NCBI RefSeq assembly: GCF_001439925.1
Contig: NZ_LMBV01000002.1
Location: 77,679 to 137,249 of the forward strand
Reading direction: 5' to 3'
Origin: Peribacillus muralis
Lineage (GTDB): Bacteria; Bacillota; Bacilli; Bacillales; DSM-1321
Length of the DNA: 59,571 bases
The number at the start of each line of letters is the position of its first letter. Within the stretch, counting starts at the first letter, position 1. The notes beneath the pieces are model-generated. The model ran no database searches. It was not told the origin of the DNA and saw nothing but the letters and a program-made list of their open reading frames with translations. Shown here in pieces: positions 18,493 through 27,511 of this stretch. A program made the translations under genes and the position numbers.

Positions 18493-18747
18493 ATGGAACA
18501 AAATCGTGTAATGAGACAACAATTTGAAGAAGAGGTAAAGGAAGCCGAGACGAAACCGAATCGCAGAATCAAGGTACGTCTTATGCCAATTTGGCTTCGT
18601 TTACTCATTGTTATTGGCTTGATAATCATTGCTGTATTATCAGGGGCACTTTTAGGATACAGTGTCATTGGGGGAGGACATGCCTTGGATGTTTTCCAAA
18701 AATCAACATGGACCCATATTATTGATATAGTGAACAAGGGTGCATAA
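18493..18747 (+). CDS. EpuA-like small membrane protein (annotated as RNA polymerase beta subunit family)
   Basis: An 84-residue protein: a charged N-terminal half, a basic RRIKVRLMPIWLRLL junction, one transmembrane helix (about 37-58) and a short C-terminal WTHIIDIVNKG tail. This tail and the ALLGYSVIGGG segment are typical of the EpuA family (PF11772), misleadingly named DNA-directed RNA polymerase subunit beta in many Bacillus genomes. The start is uncertain: ATG 18493 has AAAGGAG rather far (14 nt) upstream; an in-frame TTG at 18430 would add 21 residues but has no ribosome binding site. Position between flhP and fabZ is common in Bacillaceae. Confidence 0.75.
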   Translation: MEQNRVMRQQFEEEVKEAETKPNRRIKVRLMPIWLRLLIVIGLIIIAVLSGALLGYSVIGGGHALDVFQKSTWTHIIDIVNKGA

Positions 18748-18868
18748 TGCTTTGTCTTATGAAGCAGTTGCCGTCGGTTTTCGATGTATAGTACATGGCA
18801 ACTACGCCTCTGTCTTCAAGGCAGGGGCACGTCTACGTTATTGAAAAAAAGCTCAGGAGGAAAAAAAT

Positions 18869-19297
18869 ATGCTTGATATCACGCAAATAAAAGAAATCAT
18901 TCCGCATCGCTACCCATTTTTATTAGTCGATCGGATTATCGAGATAGATGAGGGGAAAAGAGCGGTTGGGTTGAAGAATGTTTCTGCCAATGAAGAATTC
19001 TTTAATGGCCATTTCCCTGATTATCCAGTTATGCCAGGGGTATTAATCGTCGAAGCTTTGGCACAGGTCGGTGCTGTAGCCGTATTGAAACAAGAGGAAT
19101 ATAAAGGACGGCTTGCATTTTTTGCAGGAATCGATAGCTGTCGCTTTAAAAAGCAAGTGAAACCGGGCGATCAACTTCGTCTGGAAGTCGAAATAGTGCG
19201 GATGAGAGGATCAATGGGCAAGGGGAAAGCTGTCGCAACTGTAGATGGCGAGATAGCATGTGAAGCCGAAATCATGTTTGCCTTTGGTGACAAATAA
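18869..19297 (+). CDS. fabZ: 3-hydroxyacyl-ACP dehydratase FabZ
   Basis: A 142-residue hot-dog-fold enzyme that dehydrates 3-hydroxyacyl-ACP in type II fatty acid synthesis. It has the N-terminal [12 protein letters not shown] motif and the active-site pair His48 ([13 protein letters not shown]) and Glu62 (IVEALAQ). The start follows AGGAGG with good spacing. The short insert between the EpuA-like gene and fabZ suggests separate translation but possibly shared transcription; a terminator follows. Confidence 0.97.
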   Translation: MLDITQIKEIIPHRYPFLLVDRIIEIDEGKRAVGLKNVSANEEFFNGHFPDYPVMPGVLIVEALAQVGAVAVLKQEEYKGRLAFFAGIDSCRFKKQVKPGDQLRLEVEIVRMRGSMGKGKAVATVDGEIACEAEIMFAFGDK

Positions 19298-19362
19298 TAT
19301 CCACCCTTTTTAATTGCTTTATGAATGCAAACTGAATAGCAACTTTTTTTATTCACCCTTTG

Positions 19363-19396
19363 AATGCCGGATGTTGTATGTCCGGCATTATTTTTA
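19363..19396 (+). terminator. terminator after fabZ
   Basis: AATGCCGGA / TCCGGCATT with a 9-nt loop, followed by ATTTTTA. It stops the fabZ transcript before the lipoprotein gene. Confidence 0.85.
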
Positions 19397-19509
19397 TGTC
19401 TGATTTCGGTAATCGGACATTTTCTTTTTTAAATTTTAAATAGGACGCAAGTTATTTTCACATTCGGGCAAAATAGCTAATGATTAAGAAAGAAGGGAGG
19501 TTGCCAAAA

Positions 19510-19782
19510 ATGATGAAGAGCAGAATTTTAGCACTAATTGGGGGATCTTTATTATCCTTAATGTTCCTTGCAGGATGTGGAACGAATGATAATGATAACA
19601 ATCCCGCTCCAGAAGATGATAACAACATCATGGAAGATAATAACAATGACGTAAATGATAACGACGGCGGTACAGATGATAACGACATGAATGATATGAA
19701 TAAAGATGATGATGGAATGATGGATAATAACGACGCTGATGACTTAATCGAAGATGACAAGAAAGAAAACAACAATAAGTAA
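19510..19782 (+). CDS. small Asp/Asn-rich lipoprotein, unknown function
   Basis: A 90-residue protein with a lipoprotein signal (MMKSRILALIGG, then LMFLAGC lipobox). Everything after the Cys is low complexity, made almost entirely of Asp, Asn, Met, Glu and Gly, ending in a short Lys/Asn tail. No folded domain is visible; the strong negative charge would suit an extended surface tether or cation binding, which is only a guess. Start taken at ATG 19510, 9 nt after GGGAGG; the ATG at 19480 lacks a ribosome binding site and would spoil the signal peptide. Confidence 0.75.
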   Translation: MMKSRILALIGGSLLSLMFLAGCGTNDNDNNPAPEDDNNIMEDNNNDVNDNDGGTDDNDMNDMNKDDDGMMDNNDADDLIEDDKKENNNK

Positions 19783-19800
19783 TTAGCTGAAAAAATGATA

Positions 19801-19858
19801 AAAGACTAGCATCGTGAAGAAAAGGATGATCATCCTTTTTAATCTATGCTAGTCTTTT
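19801..19858. terminator. bidirectional terminator between lipoprotein gene and ywpF
   Basis: AAAGACTAGCAT and ATGCTAGTCTTT form a 12-bp outer stem with T-rich flanks; inside it lies the palindrome AAAGGATGATCATCCTTT (19821-19838). It separates convergent genes. Confidence 0.88.
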
Positions 19859-19892
19859 TTATATTCGGTTAGGGGGATCATGGATAGCATAT

Positions 19893-20327
19893 TTACTTAT
19901 TCGTGGCCAGTTTAGGCTTCGAGCGGATTTTTTGTTTGAATTGATTTATTAATTCATCACCGACTAGACCTTCTTGGACCAAATCTTCAAGCAGAAGTTC
20001 TGCATATTTGCTGCGCGTTTTTTGAATGTGACCTACGAATAGGAGGCTATAATGGTTCCCCACTTTTCTTATGGTGCGTAGGACAGTTTGAAACAAAGCA
20101 GGTTCATTGTCCTTTTTGGTGATGACGGCCTGAATATAGACCTCTCCATCTATATCGGGAAGAGAGGGTTCAAGTTCTTTGAAGTGATTTTCTTCGACAA
20201 ACGCTTCCATTAGCCATGTGTTGGCATCGTTTTCTTTATTTATTATCAGCCCGTCTGTTAATGCAATATCAATCAAGTGTAAATTCTCAGTAACAATTTG
20301 CAACGAGATTAATTTAAATGATTTCAT
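19893..20327 (-). CDS. ywpF: YwpF-like protein
   Basis: A 144-residue soluble protein without membrane segments. The N-terminal KSFKLISLQIV and the DGLIINKENDANTWLMEAFVE stretch match the YwpF family, and the position between fabZ and ssbB agrees with B. subtilis. No function is established for the family. It is read divergently from ssbB; a TATAAT-like hexamer on the minus strand near 20421 could serve its promoter. Confidence 0.8.
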   Translation of the reverse strand: MKSFKLISLQIVTENLHLIDIALTDGLIINKENDANTWLMEAFVEENHFKELEPSLPDIDGEVYIQAVITKKDNEPALFQTVLRTIRKVGNHYSLLFVGHIQKTRSKYAELLLEDLVQEGLVGDELINQFKQKIRSKPKLATNK

Positions 20328-20683
20328 CTAACTCCTCCGTTTCTTGCCAAAAGAGCGGTATATACCCCTCTCATACGTGTTTTTTTCATTTATCCTCTTG
20401 ATAATCCTTTTAAAGGTAATTATATCATACTAAAAAACTGCTCCTTAATGAAATGAAAATCCAGCAATTGTCTAAATTATGAATGAAAGTTTAAAACTTT
20501 GCAAAATATTTAAATTCGTTAACTATTCTGTTATTAACGGTTTTGGAAGGAGAAAATTGCTTTTTAACCTGTTCAAAACAATTTTCAAGAAGGAAAGTGC
20601 TGAAATAAGTCCATTTCCGTCATTTTTTTATTGATTGAAGAACGAGTATGATTAAAGCATCTTAAAGGGAGAGGAGAGAAAAG
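20328..20683. other. divergent control region between ywpF and ssbB
   Basis: About 356 nt of AT-rich DNA. It holds the presumed ywpF promoter (minus strand) and, towards ssbB, a ComK-box-like pair of AT boxes (20553-20586) and a TATGAT hexamer at 20647-20652. No further gene is visible. Confidence 0.55.
20553..20586 (+). promoter_or_regulatory. ComK-box-like site upstream of ssbB
   Basis: AAAATTGCTTTTT (a perfect AAAA-N5-TTTT box), 8 nt, then CAAAACAATTTTC (one mismatch in each half). Two AT boxes 8 bp apart form the type I K-box bound by the competence activator ComK. B. subtilis ssbB is a known ComK target. The distance to the presumed -10 is longer than usual. Confidence 0.6.
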
Positions 20684-21046
20684 ATGATCAACCAAGTAAC
20701 TCTTGTCGGCAGGCTTACAAAGGACCCTGTGTTAAAATACACTCCCGATGGCAAGGCCGTATCCAATGTTACGCTAGCGGTCAACCGGAATTTCCGGAAT
20801 ACGGTCGGTGACTACGAAGCGGACTTCGTACAGTGTATTTTATGGAAAAAGGCAGCTGAAAATACTGCCCAGTATTGTAAAAAAGGGACATTGATCGGCA
20901 TCACGGGCAGAATACAAACGAGGAGATACGAGAACCAAGACGGCAAAAACATATACGTAACTGAAGTGGTCGCCGAAAGGGTCCAATTTCTGGGACCTAA
21001 ACAGCAGGATGTAAAGCCAAAGGATTTCGAACATATAGGCCTATAG
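20684..21046 (+). CDS. ssbB: single-stranded DNA-binding protein, competence type
   Basis: A 120-residue OB-fold protein, made of the SSB core only ([25 protein letters not shown] and [26 protein letters not shown]). It lacks the Gly/Pro-rich linker and the acidic DDDIPF-type C-terminal tip of housekeeping SsbA, as expected for SsbB, which coats incoming single strands during transformation. A ComK-box-like site lies upstream. GGGAGAGGAG precedes the ATG. A small unknown gene follows by 20 nt and is probably co-transcribed. Confidence 0.93.
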   Translation: MINQVTLVGRLTKDPVLKYTPDGKAVSNVTLAVNRNFRNTVGDYEADFVQCILWKKAAENTAQYCKKGTLIGITGRIQTRRYENQDGKNIYVTEVVAERVQFLGPKQQDVKPKDFEHIGL

Positions 21047-21066
21047 GCGTACTGGAGGTTTAGCAA

Positions 21067-21369
21067 ATGAGCGAAGAGTGTAGGTTTTGCCTTGAGGGTG
21101 AAGACTCTCTATCTAAATTCATGCAGGATAATAAGCAAATGGAAGAACGTCTCAGTGTTTTGATTGGCCTTATGGCAAAGAATCATGTGAGAACTTGGGA
21201 TAATGAATATGAATTAGGACAGGTTAAATCGATGCTTATTGAATTGGAATTACAAAACAAGTATTTATATGACCATAATGAAAAATTAATGAAACGGATA
21301 TCAGCTCTTGAAAAGGGTGCAGGATATTTAAATGAAAGAAAGAAACTCCGCGAAGCTGGCTCACGATAG
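21067..21369 (+). CDS. small CxxC coiled-coil protein, unknown
   Basis: A 100-residue protein without signal peptide. It has one CxxC pair near the N-terminus (CRFC, Cys5 and Cys8), then mostly helical, charged sequence with heptad-like Leu/Met spacing that could form a coiled coil (about residues 15-90). TGGAGG lies 8 nt before the ATG and the gene follows ssbB by only 20 nt, so it is likely under the same competence control. I do not recognise the family. It ends before a strong terminator at 21481. Confidence 0.7.
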   Translation: MSEECRFCLEGEDSLSKFMQDNKQMEERLSVLIGLMAKNHVRTWDNEYELGQVKSMLIELELQNKYLYDHNEKLMKRISALEKGAGYLNERKKLREAGSR

Positions 21370-21480
21370 TGACCTTCAACCCTCCCTTGAATCCCCTATA
21401 GCTAACATAAGCTTTTCCCCGCTTGATCCTTCGGTTTACCTCCTCCTGGAATCAAATTATTTGATTCGCCTTCTTTTAAT

Positions 21481-21504
21481 GACTGCAAAAGCAGTCTTTT
21501 TTTT
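21481..21504 (+). terminator. terminator after the ssbB operon
   Basis: GACTGC-AAAA-GCAGTC followed by eight T residues, a compact intrinsic terminator ahead of the peptide transporter operon. Confidence 0.9.
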
Positions 21505-21559
21505 GTGTGCCAAAATACACATTTATCTAGAAAACAAAAAAATAATTCTGTTAAATTAG

Positions 21560-21574
21560 AATTTTTAGAAAACA
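21560..21574 (+). promoter_or_regulatory. CodY-box-like motif before the peptide transporter
   Basis: AATTTTTAGAAAACA matches 12 of 15 positions of the CodY box (AATTTTCWGAAAATT). It overlaps the upstream side of a possible promoter (TTGTAA at 21577, 17-nt spacer, AATAAT at 21600). Peptide transporters are common CodY targets, but three mismatches in AT-rich DNA can arise by chance. Confidence 0.35.
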
Positions 21575-21654
21575 TATTGTAAAGTTTTAATTTTGATGCA
21601 ATAATATACCAAATAGTATAACTGGTAAAAAAGTTATATATAGGAAGTGATGTA

Positions 21655-22659
21655 ATGGACAAACCAATTATTAAGGTGAATGGGCTGAGAACCAGTTTTC
21701 GTACGGACGATGGGGTGATCCCGGTTGTAAATTCAATCGATTTTCACGTCAATCCCGGTGAAGTGTTAGGGATTGTAGGGGAGTCTGGGTGCGGAAAAAG
21801 CGTAACTTCTTTGTCCATCATGGGACTGGTTTCTTCGCCGACGGGCAAGGTGGAAGGAGAAATCCTTTTTAATGGTGAGAATATCGCGAATGCCTCTGAA
21901 GCGAAAATGAGAAAGATTCGCGGGAATGACATTGCGATGATATTCCAGGAACCGATGACAAGCCTGAATCCTGTGTTCACGATCGGCGACCAGCTGGTGG
22001 AAACACTTCGGATACATAAGAAGTGGAGCAAAAAACAGGCCAGGCTTAGAGCTGTAGAAATGCTGAAGCTGGTTGGGCTTGGCCGTGCCGAAGAACTGAT
22101 CGATGAATATCCGCATCAGCTTTCAGGCGGAATGAGACAGAGGGTCATGATTGCCATGGCCATGATCTGTGAGCCTAAGCTTCTTATAGCGGATGAACCG
22201 ACAACGGCTTTGGATGTGACGATTCAAGCGCAGATACTGGAGTTAATGAAGAACTTAAATAAAGAAACGGATACGGCGATCATGATGATCACGCATGATC
22301 TTGGGGTTGTGGCGCAAATGTGTGAACGGGTCATTGTCATGTATGCAGGCAAGGTGATAGAGGAAGGAAATGTGCAAACGATTTTCCAAAACCCAAAACA
22401 TCCCTATACGGTAGGATTGCTTCAATCGATACCGGATATGCGGATTAAGAAAGAGCGCCTTTACTCGATTCCCGGTAATGTTCCGAAACCGGGGACAAGC
22501 AACCTTGGATGCCAGTTTGCGCCGCGCTGCTCCCATGCCATGGAGCAATGCATGAATGAGGCCCCGTCTCTATTGGGTCTTGGCGAAGGGCAGTCTGTTC
22601 GCTGCTGGTTGTATGAAGATGGGAAGGGAGTAGCCATCCATGAATCAAACATTGGTTAA
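21655..22659 (+). CDS. oligopeptide ABC transporter, ATP-binding protein (D type)
   Basis: A 334-residue ATPase of a peptide importer. It has Walker A GESGCGKS (residues 42-49), the signature LSGGMRQRV, Walker [13 protein letters not shown], and the Cys-rich oligopeptide C-terminal domain ([14 protein letters not shown]) typical of OppD/DppD/AppD. It is the first gene of a five-gene operon in the order D-F-A-B-C, which is the order of the B. subtilis app operon rather than opp or dpp. AGGAAGTGATGTA precedes the ATG. The stop overlaps the next gene by 20 nt. Confidence 0.93.
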   Translation: MDKPIIKVNGLRTSFRTDDGVIPVVNSIDFHVNPGEVLGIVGESGCGKSVTSLSIMGLVSSPTGKVEGEILFNGENIANASEAKMRKIRGNDIAMIFQEPMTSLNPVFTIGDQLVETLRIHKKWSKKQARLRAVEMLKLVGLGRAEELIDEYPHQLSGGMRQRVMIAMAMICEPKLLIADEPTTALDVTIQAQILELMKNLNKETDTAIMMITHDLGVVAQMCERVIVMYAGKVIEEGNVQTIFQNPKHPYTVGLLQSIPDMRIKKERLYSIPGNVPKPGTSNLGCQFAPRCSHAMEQCMNEAPSLLGLGEGQSVRCWLYEDGKGVAIHESNIG

Positions 22660-23608
22660 AGTGGAAAACCTTAAGAAGCATTTTCCGATTAAGGGCGGCG
22701 TTCTAGGAAAGACCGTCGGAGAAGTCAAGGCCGTAGATGGCTTGTCATTTTCCATCTATAAAGGGGAAACACTGGGGCTTGTCGGTGAAAGCGGTTGCGG
22801 GAAATCTACAACGGGAAGATTACTGCTTCAATTGCTCGAGCCTAGTGAGGGAAATGTTTACTTCGAAGGGAAGGACTTGACCACTTTGTCTTCGCGGGAA
22901 ATGAGAAAAATGCGCCGTGAAATGCAAATGGTCTTCCAGGATCCATTCGCTTCACTCAATCCAAGGCATACGGTCGAAAGGATCTTGGAAGAGCCCCTCA
23001 TCGTTCATGGGGTTAAAGATAAAAAGGTCCGTAAAGCCCGTGTTCAGGAGTTACTCAAGGTTGTCGGCTTAAGCGGTTACCATGCGAAAAGGTATCCGCA
23101 CCAATTCAGTGGGGGCCAGCGGCAGCGCATTGGCATCGCGAGGGCACTCGCCGTCAACCCTAAGCTGATCATTGCCGATGAGCCAGTATCTGCACTCGAT
23201 GTGTCGATCCAGGCCCAGGTCTTGAATCTGTTGCAGGATTTACAGGAGCAGTACGATCTGACTTATCTTTTCATTGCCCATGATCTTGGGGTGGTGAGGC
23301 ATATCTCTGACCGTGTCGGTGTCATGTATCTTGGACATATCGTTGAATTGACGGAGAGTGAGGAACTGTATGAAGATCCCCTTCACCCTTATACCCAAGC
23401 TTTATTATCAGCCGTGCCGATTCCCGATGTGGAGTATAAAGGGGATAGGGTGATCCTGCAAGGCGATGTTCCAAGCCCATCGAACCCTCCTAGCGGCTGT
23501 CCGTTCCATACGAGGTGCCCGAAAGCGATGGTAGAGTGCAAATCGGTAAAGCCGATTCTGCATGAGCATAAACCTGGTCACTACGTTGCTTGTCACTTAT
23601 ACAACTGA
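22640..23608 (+). CDS. oligopeptide ABC transporter, ATP-binding protein (F type)
   Basis: A 322-residue ATPase pairing with the preceding one. It has Walker [10 protein letters not shown] (49-57), the signature [15 protein letters not shown], Walker [13 protein letters not shown], and the C-terminal [14 protein letters not shown]ys cluster of OppF/AppF proteins. The start lies inside the upstream gene (ATG 22640 with GGGAAGGGAG before it), so translation is coupled. The heterodimer is expected to power import through the two downstream permeases. Confidence 0.93.
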   Translation: MNQTLVKVENLKKHFPIKGGVLGKTVGEVKAVDGLSFSIYKGETLGLVGESGCGKSTTGRLLLQLLEPSEGNVYFEGKDLTTLSSREMRKMRREMQMVFQDPFASLNPRHTVERILEEPLIVHGVKDKKVRKARVQELLKVVGLSGYHAKRYPHQFSGGQRQRIGIARALAVNPKLIIADEPVSALDVSIQAQVLNLLQDLQEQYDLTYLFIAHDLGVVRHISDRVGVMYLGHIVELTESEELYEDPLHPYTQALLSAVPIPDVEYKGDRVILQGDVPSPSNPPSGCPFHTRCPKAMVECKSVKPILHEHKPGHYVACHLYN

Positions 23609-23651
23609 CACACGGCGTATACATAAATTCGTAAAAATAAGGGGGATGAAA

Positions 23652-25268
23652 ATGAAGAGAACATTAGCTTTATTGTTGACTGGTATCCTTGCTCTTTCAC
23701 TGGCACTTGCGGGTTGCTCCGCGTCCACATCAAAAGACAAAGATGAGGGCAAAGGGGGTTCGGGTGATGCGAAAGGCGGTACTTTGATTTATGGGAAAGG
23801 CGGAGATGCCGTCGGTCTTGACCCAGCCGTCGTAACCGATGGGGAATCATTCATCGTCACACAACAGATTTTTGAAACGCTTGTGAAATATGGGGAAAAT
23901 GATACGGAAATAAATTCTGGACTTGCTGAATCATGGGAAGTTTCTGATGACGCAAAGACATACACATTCAAATTGAAAACAGGCATCAAGTTTCATGATG
24001 GTACGGATTTCAATGCAGATGCGGTCGTGAAAAACTTTCAACGCTGGGCAAAGAGTAAGGATGAAGCGAAATTTGCTTACTATGCGTCCATGTTCGGAGG
24101 ATTTGAAGGAGATGAAGGCCATGTCATCAAGGAAGTGAAAGCAATTGATGATAGCACGGTGGAGTTCACTTTGAACCGTCCGCAGGCACCGTTCTTGAAA
24201 AACCTTGCTATGCCTACATTTGCAATAGCCAGTCCGACTGGATTTGAAAAAGAGGGAGATAACTTCACGAAGAATCCATCTGGAACAGGTCCTTTCAAAT
24301 TCAAAGCATGGAAGCCTGGCGATACGATCGAAGTCGTGAAAAACGATGACTATTGGCAAGATGGACTGCCGAAGCTTGATGGAATCACATTTAAAGTCAT
24401 CAAAGATAACTCTGCACGTCTAAATGCGGCAATTAAGGGCGAAATCGACCTAATGGACGGGTTGAACCCAAGTGATATCAGCAAAGTGACGGGAGATGAC
24501 AAACTGCAATCATTTGAGCGTCCATCCATGAATGTCGGCTACTTTGCATTCAATGTTGAGAAAGCACCATTCGACAAAAAGGAAGTACGCCAAGCTATCT
24601 CACACTTAATCAACAAAAAAGATATCATTGATAACTTTTTCGAAGGCACAGCGGAGCCTGCTAAAAATCCAATGCCGCCATCCGTTTCTGGATACAATGA
24701 CAACGTTGAAGACTATGACTATGATGTAGAAAAAGCGAAGAAATTACTTAAAGAAGCTGGACTTGAAGATGGGTTCAAAATGGACCTCTGGGCCATGCCG
24801 GTACCACGTCCATATATGCCGGATGGTCAAAAGGTAGCTGAAGCGATCCAAGCAAGCTTAAAACAAGTAGGCATCGAAGCGAATATCGTTTCATACGAAT
24901 GGGCTGCCTATTTGGAGAAAGTGCAGGCTGGTGAAGCTCAATCGTTCATGCTAGGCTGGACAGGCGATAATGGGGATGCAGATAACTTCCTTTATACATT
25001 ATTGGATAAAGATAATATCGGCTCTAACAATTATGCTCGTTATGCAAATGATGAAGTGCATGATCTGTTGATCGAGGCCCAGTCCACCGCAAATGAAGAC
25101 AAGCGTAATGAGTTATATGGAAAAGCTCAGGAAATCATCCATGATGAAGCACCATGGGTTCCACTTGTCCACTCTTTACCGCAGCTGGCCGGAACAAAGG
25201 CAGTCAAAGGGTTTGTTCCGCATCCAACGGGCTCACAATCTCTTGTAAACGTTTCTCTAGAAAATTAA
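23652..25268 (+). CDS. peptide ABC transporter substrate-binding lipoprotein
   Basis: A 538-residue lipoprotein of the SBP-5 family (OppA/DppA/AppA). The signal MKRTLALLLTG ends in the lipobox LALAGC (Cys22), followed by a Ser/Lys/Gly linker and the two-lobed binding domain with signature segments ESWEVSDDAKTYTFKLKTGIKFHDG and NPSGTGPFKFKAWKPGD. Resemblance to dipeptide-binding DppA-type proteins is noticeable, so the substrate may be short peptides. Start at ATG 23652, 6 nt after AAGGGGG; the longer frame into the upstream gene is rejected. Confidence 0.93.
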   Translation: MKRTLALLLTGILALSLALAGCSASTSKDKDEGKGGSGDAKGGTLIYGKGGDAVGLDPAVVTDGESFIVTQQIFETLVKYGENDTEINSGLAESWEVSDDAKTYTFKLKTGIKFHDGTDFNADAVVKNFQRWAKSKDEAKFAYYASMFGGFEGDEGHVIKEVKAIDDSTVEFTLNRPQAPFLKNLAMPTFAIASPTGFEKEGDNFTKNPSGTGPFKFKAWKPGDTIEVVKNDDYWQDGLPKLDGITFKVIKDNSARLNAAIKGEIDLMDGLNPSDISKVTGDDKLQSFERPSMNVGYFAFNVEKAPFDKKEVRQAISHLINKKDIIDNFFEGTAEPAKNPMPPSVSGYNDNVEDYDYDVEKAKKLLKEAGLEDGFKMDLWAMPVPRPYMPDGQKVAEAIQASLKQVGIEANIVSYEWAAYLEKVQAGEAQSFMLGWTGDNGDADNFLYTLLDKDNIGSNNYARYANDEVHDLLIEAQSTANEDKRNELYGKAQEIIHDEAPWVPLVHSLPQLAGTKAVKGFVPHPTGSQSLVNVSLEN

Positions 25269-25382
25269 CCGTACGAACCGGGTAGTATGGGATCCTGCAT
25301 GCTTCCCGGTTTTGTTATGGAATGCAGTTCAAAATGATCGAGGGAGCTTCATGGCCCCTTATGTAAAAGGCGGGTGATTGTT

Positions 25383-26387
25383 TTGTTTTCCTATACCGTA
25401 CGACGTTTAGGATCTCTCATTCCAGTACTGCTAGGAATGGCATTTATAGTATTCATGATGATTCGGGCGATTCCTGGTAATCCAGCACAGGTGATCCTAG
25501 GACAGCAAGCAACAAAAGAGGCAGTTGCAGCAATGACAAAAGAACTTGGTTTGGACAAGCCTTGGTTCATTCAATTTTGGGATTACTTATCAGGCCTATT
25601 ACAAGGTGACCTTGGAGTATCGTTAAAAACGAATAGTCCGGTATCGGAAGAAATTGGGCCATACTTAATGGCCACAGTCGAGCTAGCGTTAATTGCCATG
25701 ATCATCGCTGTCGTCATTGGTGTAAATGCCGGAATCATCTCGGCCTGGTTCCAAAACTCCTGGTTTGACTATGTAGCGATGGTAATTGCGTTGGTAGGCT
25801 TGTCCATGCCGATATTTTGGCTTGGATTGATGGAGCAATACATCGTTTCCATTCAATGGGACTTACTTCCGACTACAGGCAGGGATAATATCAGGGATCC
25901 CGTCGAGGCCATAACCGGCCTTTACTTGATCGATACGCTCATTACTGGCAGGGTTGATCAGTTTTTTGAGGTAATCAGGCATCTCATTTTGCCGGGGGTT
26001 GCGCTTGCGACCATTCCGATGGCGATCATTGCAAGGATGACTCGTTCATCCATGCTCGAAGTCATGAGGTCGGATTTCATTCGCACAGCCCGTGCTAAAG
26101 GGATGAGAATGTTTTGGGTCGTATACAAGCATTCCTTGAAAAATGCTTTAATTCCAGTGGTGACGGTCATTGGCCTGCAGACTGGCTTGCTTTTGGGCGG
26201 CGCCATTTTAACGGAAAACATTTTTGGCTGGCCAGGTATCGGTACATATATTTATGATGCAATCTTATCCAGGGATTATCCGGTCATACAGTCCGGGATT
26301 CTTGTCATTGCCTTTTTGTTCGTCATGATCAATTTAATTGTGGATTTGCTGTATGCAGCGATCGATCCTAGGATCAAGTATAAATAG
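25383..26387 (+). CDS. peptide ABC transporter permease (B type)
   Basis: About 334 residues with six transmembrane helices and the binding-protein-dependent permease (EAA) loop RSSMLEVMRSDFIRTARAKG near residue 217. The N-terminus YTVRRLGSLIPVLLGMAFIVF is typical of OppB/DppB/AppB. The gene starts with a non-ATG codon: TTG 25383 gives the family-typical MFSYTVRRL and suits the AAGGCGGGTGA ribosome binding site; GTG 25374 is the alternative. It is separated from the binding-protein gene by about 115 nt. Confidence 0.93.
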   Translation: MFSYTVRRLGSLIPVLLGMAFIVFMMIRAIPGNPAQVILGQQATKEAVAAMTKELGLDKPWFIQFWDYLSGLLQGDLGVSLKTNSPVSEEIGPYLMATVELALIAMIIAVVIGVNAGIISAWFQNSWFDYVAMVIALVGLSMPIFWLGLMEQYIVSIQWDLLPTTGRDNIRDPVEAITGLYLIDTLITGRVDQFFEVIRHLILPGVALATIPMAIIARMTRSSMLEVMRSDFIRTARAKGMRMFWVVYKHSLKNALIPVVTVIGLQTGLLLGGAILTENIFGWPGIGTYIYDAILSRDYPVIQSGILVIAFLFVMINLIVDLLYAAIDPRIKYK

Positions 26388-26399
26388 GGAGGGAAACTC

Positions 26400-27302
26400 A
26401 TGCCTGAAATTGCAACGAATACATCGCCAATCCTTCCTCCCAAGGAGGCAGAGGATAAAGTCATCTCTCCCTGGAAGGAAGGGTGGAAGAGCTTTAGGAA
26501 GAATAAGGTGGCCCTAGTCGGTTTAGGGATCGTTTTATTTTTCATCTTGATCGCCATCTTCGCCCCCCTCATTGCACCGTATTCATTTGAAGGGCAAAAG
26601 CTAAGTGATAAACATTTGGCGCCCTCTGCAGAACATTGGTTTGGAACGGATGAATTTGGCCGTGATATTTTGAGTAGGGTCATTTATGGCGCGCGCATCT
26701 CAATCGGAGTCGGCTTTTTATCTGTAGCCGGGTCTGTCGTGGTCGGATCCTTCCTTGGAATCATCGCCGGCTATTATGGAAAGTGGATCGATACGCTCAT
26801 TTCGAGGATCTTTGATATCATCTTGGCTTTTCCCAGTATCTTGCTTGCCATTGCGGTAGTAGCGGTCTTGGGACCTTCCCTCCGCAATGCCCTCATTGCC
26901 ATTGCCATCGTCAATGTGCCGATATTCGGGCGGCTTTTACGCTCAAGGGTGTTAACGGTGAAAGAAGAGGAATATGTAACGGCTGCAAAGGCCATTGGGA
27001 TGGGAGATGGCCGGATCCTCCTGCATCACGTCCTGCCGAATAGCCTTGCGCCGATTATCGTGCAGGGGACACTGGCAATTGCCACTGCCATCATTGAATG
27101 TGCAGCACTCGGCTTCCTCGGTCTTGGGGCACAGCCACCAGCGCCAGAGTGGGGGAAAATGCTAGCCGATTCAAGATCTTTCATCATTCAGGCTCCATGG
27201 ACGGTCCTTTTTCCTGGGCTAGCGATCATGCTTACGGTCCTAGGCTTCAATTTAATGGGTGATGGCCTGCGCGATGCTCTGGATCCACGGATGAAAAACT
27301 AA
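26400..27302 (+). CDS. peptide ABC transporter permease (C type)
   Basis: A 300-residue permease with a cytoplasmic N-terminal part (SPWKEGWKSFRKNKVALVGL, the OppC N-terminal motif), six transmembrane helices and the EAA loop RSRVLTVKEEEYVTAAKAIGM. It forms the translocation pore with the preceding permease. GGGAGGGAAACTC precedes the ATG, and the gene follows by 12 nt. It is the last gene of the operon; a terminator lies 10 nt downstream. Confidence 0.94.
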   Translation: MPEIATNTSPILPPKEAEDKVISPWKEGWKSFRKNKVALVGLGIVLFFILIAIFAPLIAPYSFEGQKLSDKHLAPSAEHWFGTDEFGRDILSRVIYGARISIGVGFLSVAGSVVVGSFLGIIAGYYGKWIDTLISRIFDIILAFPSILLAIAVVAVLGPSLRNALIAIAIVNVPIFGRLLRSRVLTVKEEEYVTAAKAIGMGDGRILLHHVLPNSLAPIIVQGTLAIATAIIECAALGFLGLGAQPPAPEWGKMLADSRSFIIQAPWTVLFPGLAIMLTVLGFNLMGDGLRDALDPRMKN

Positions 27303-27311
27303 AGGTGATAA

Positions 27312-27343
27312 GGTGATGTTAGTTGTAACATCACCATCTTTTT
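27312..27343 (+). terminator. terminator of the peptide transporter operon
   Basis: GGTGATGTT / AACATCACC with a 6-nt loop, followed by ATCTTTTTG. Confidence 0.88.
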
Positions 27344-27511
27344 GTTGTTTGTGTTGTAAATCTATAAAAAAAGGAAAAATAATGATAATATCCTAGTTTC
27401 AAATAGGAAAATAGTGACTTTTATCTCTTAAAATCACCCCAAAAGTTGTGGTATTTTTATAATAAGTAATAAAATTCCAAATATTGATTATTTTAGAGGG
27501 GGAAAAGTTCA

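Noticed and set aside
23562..23651. Longer N-terminus of the peptide-binding lipoprotein overlapping the preceding ATPase gene
   Set aside because: The extension would bury the lipoprotein signal; the ATG at 23652 has a proper ribosome binding site.
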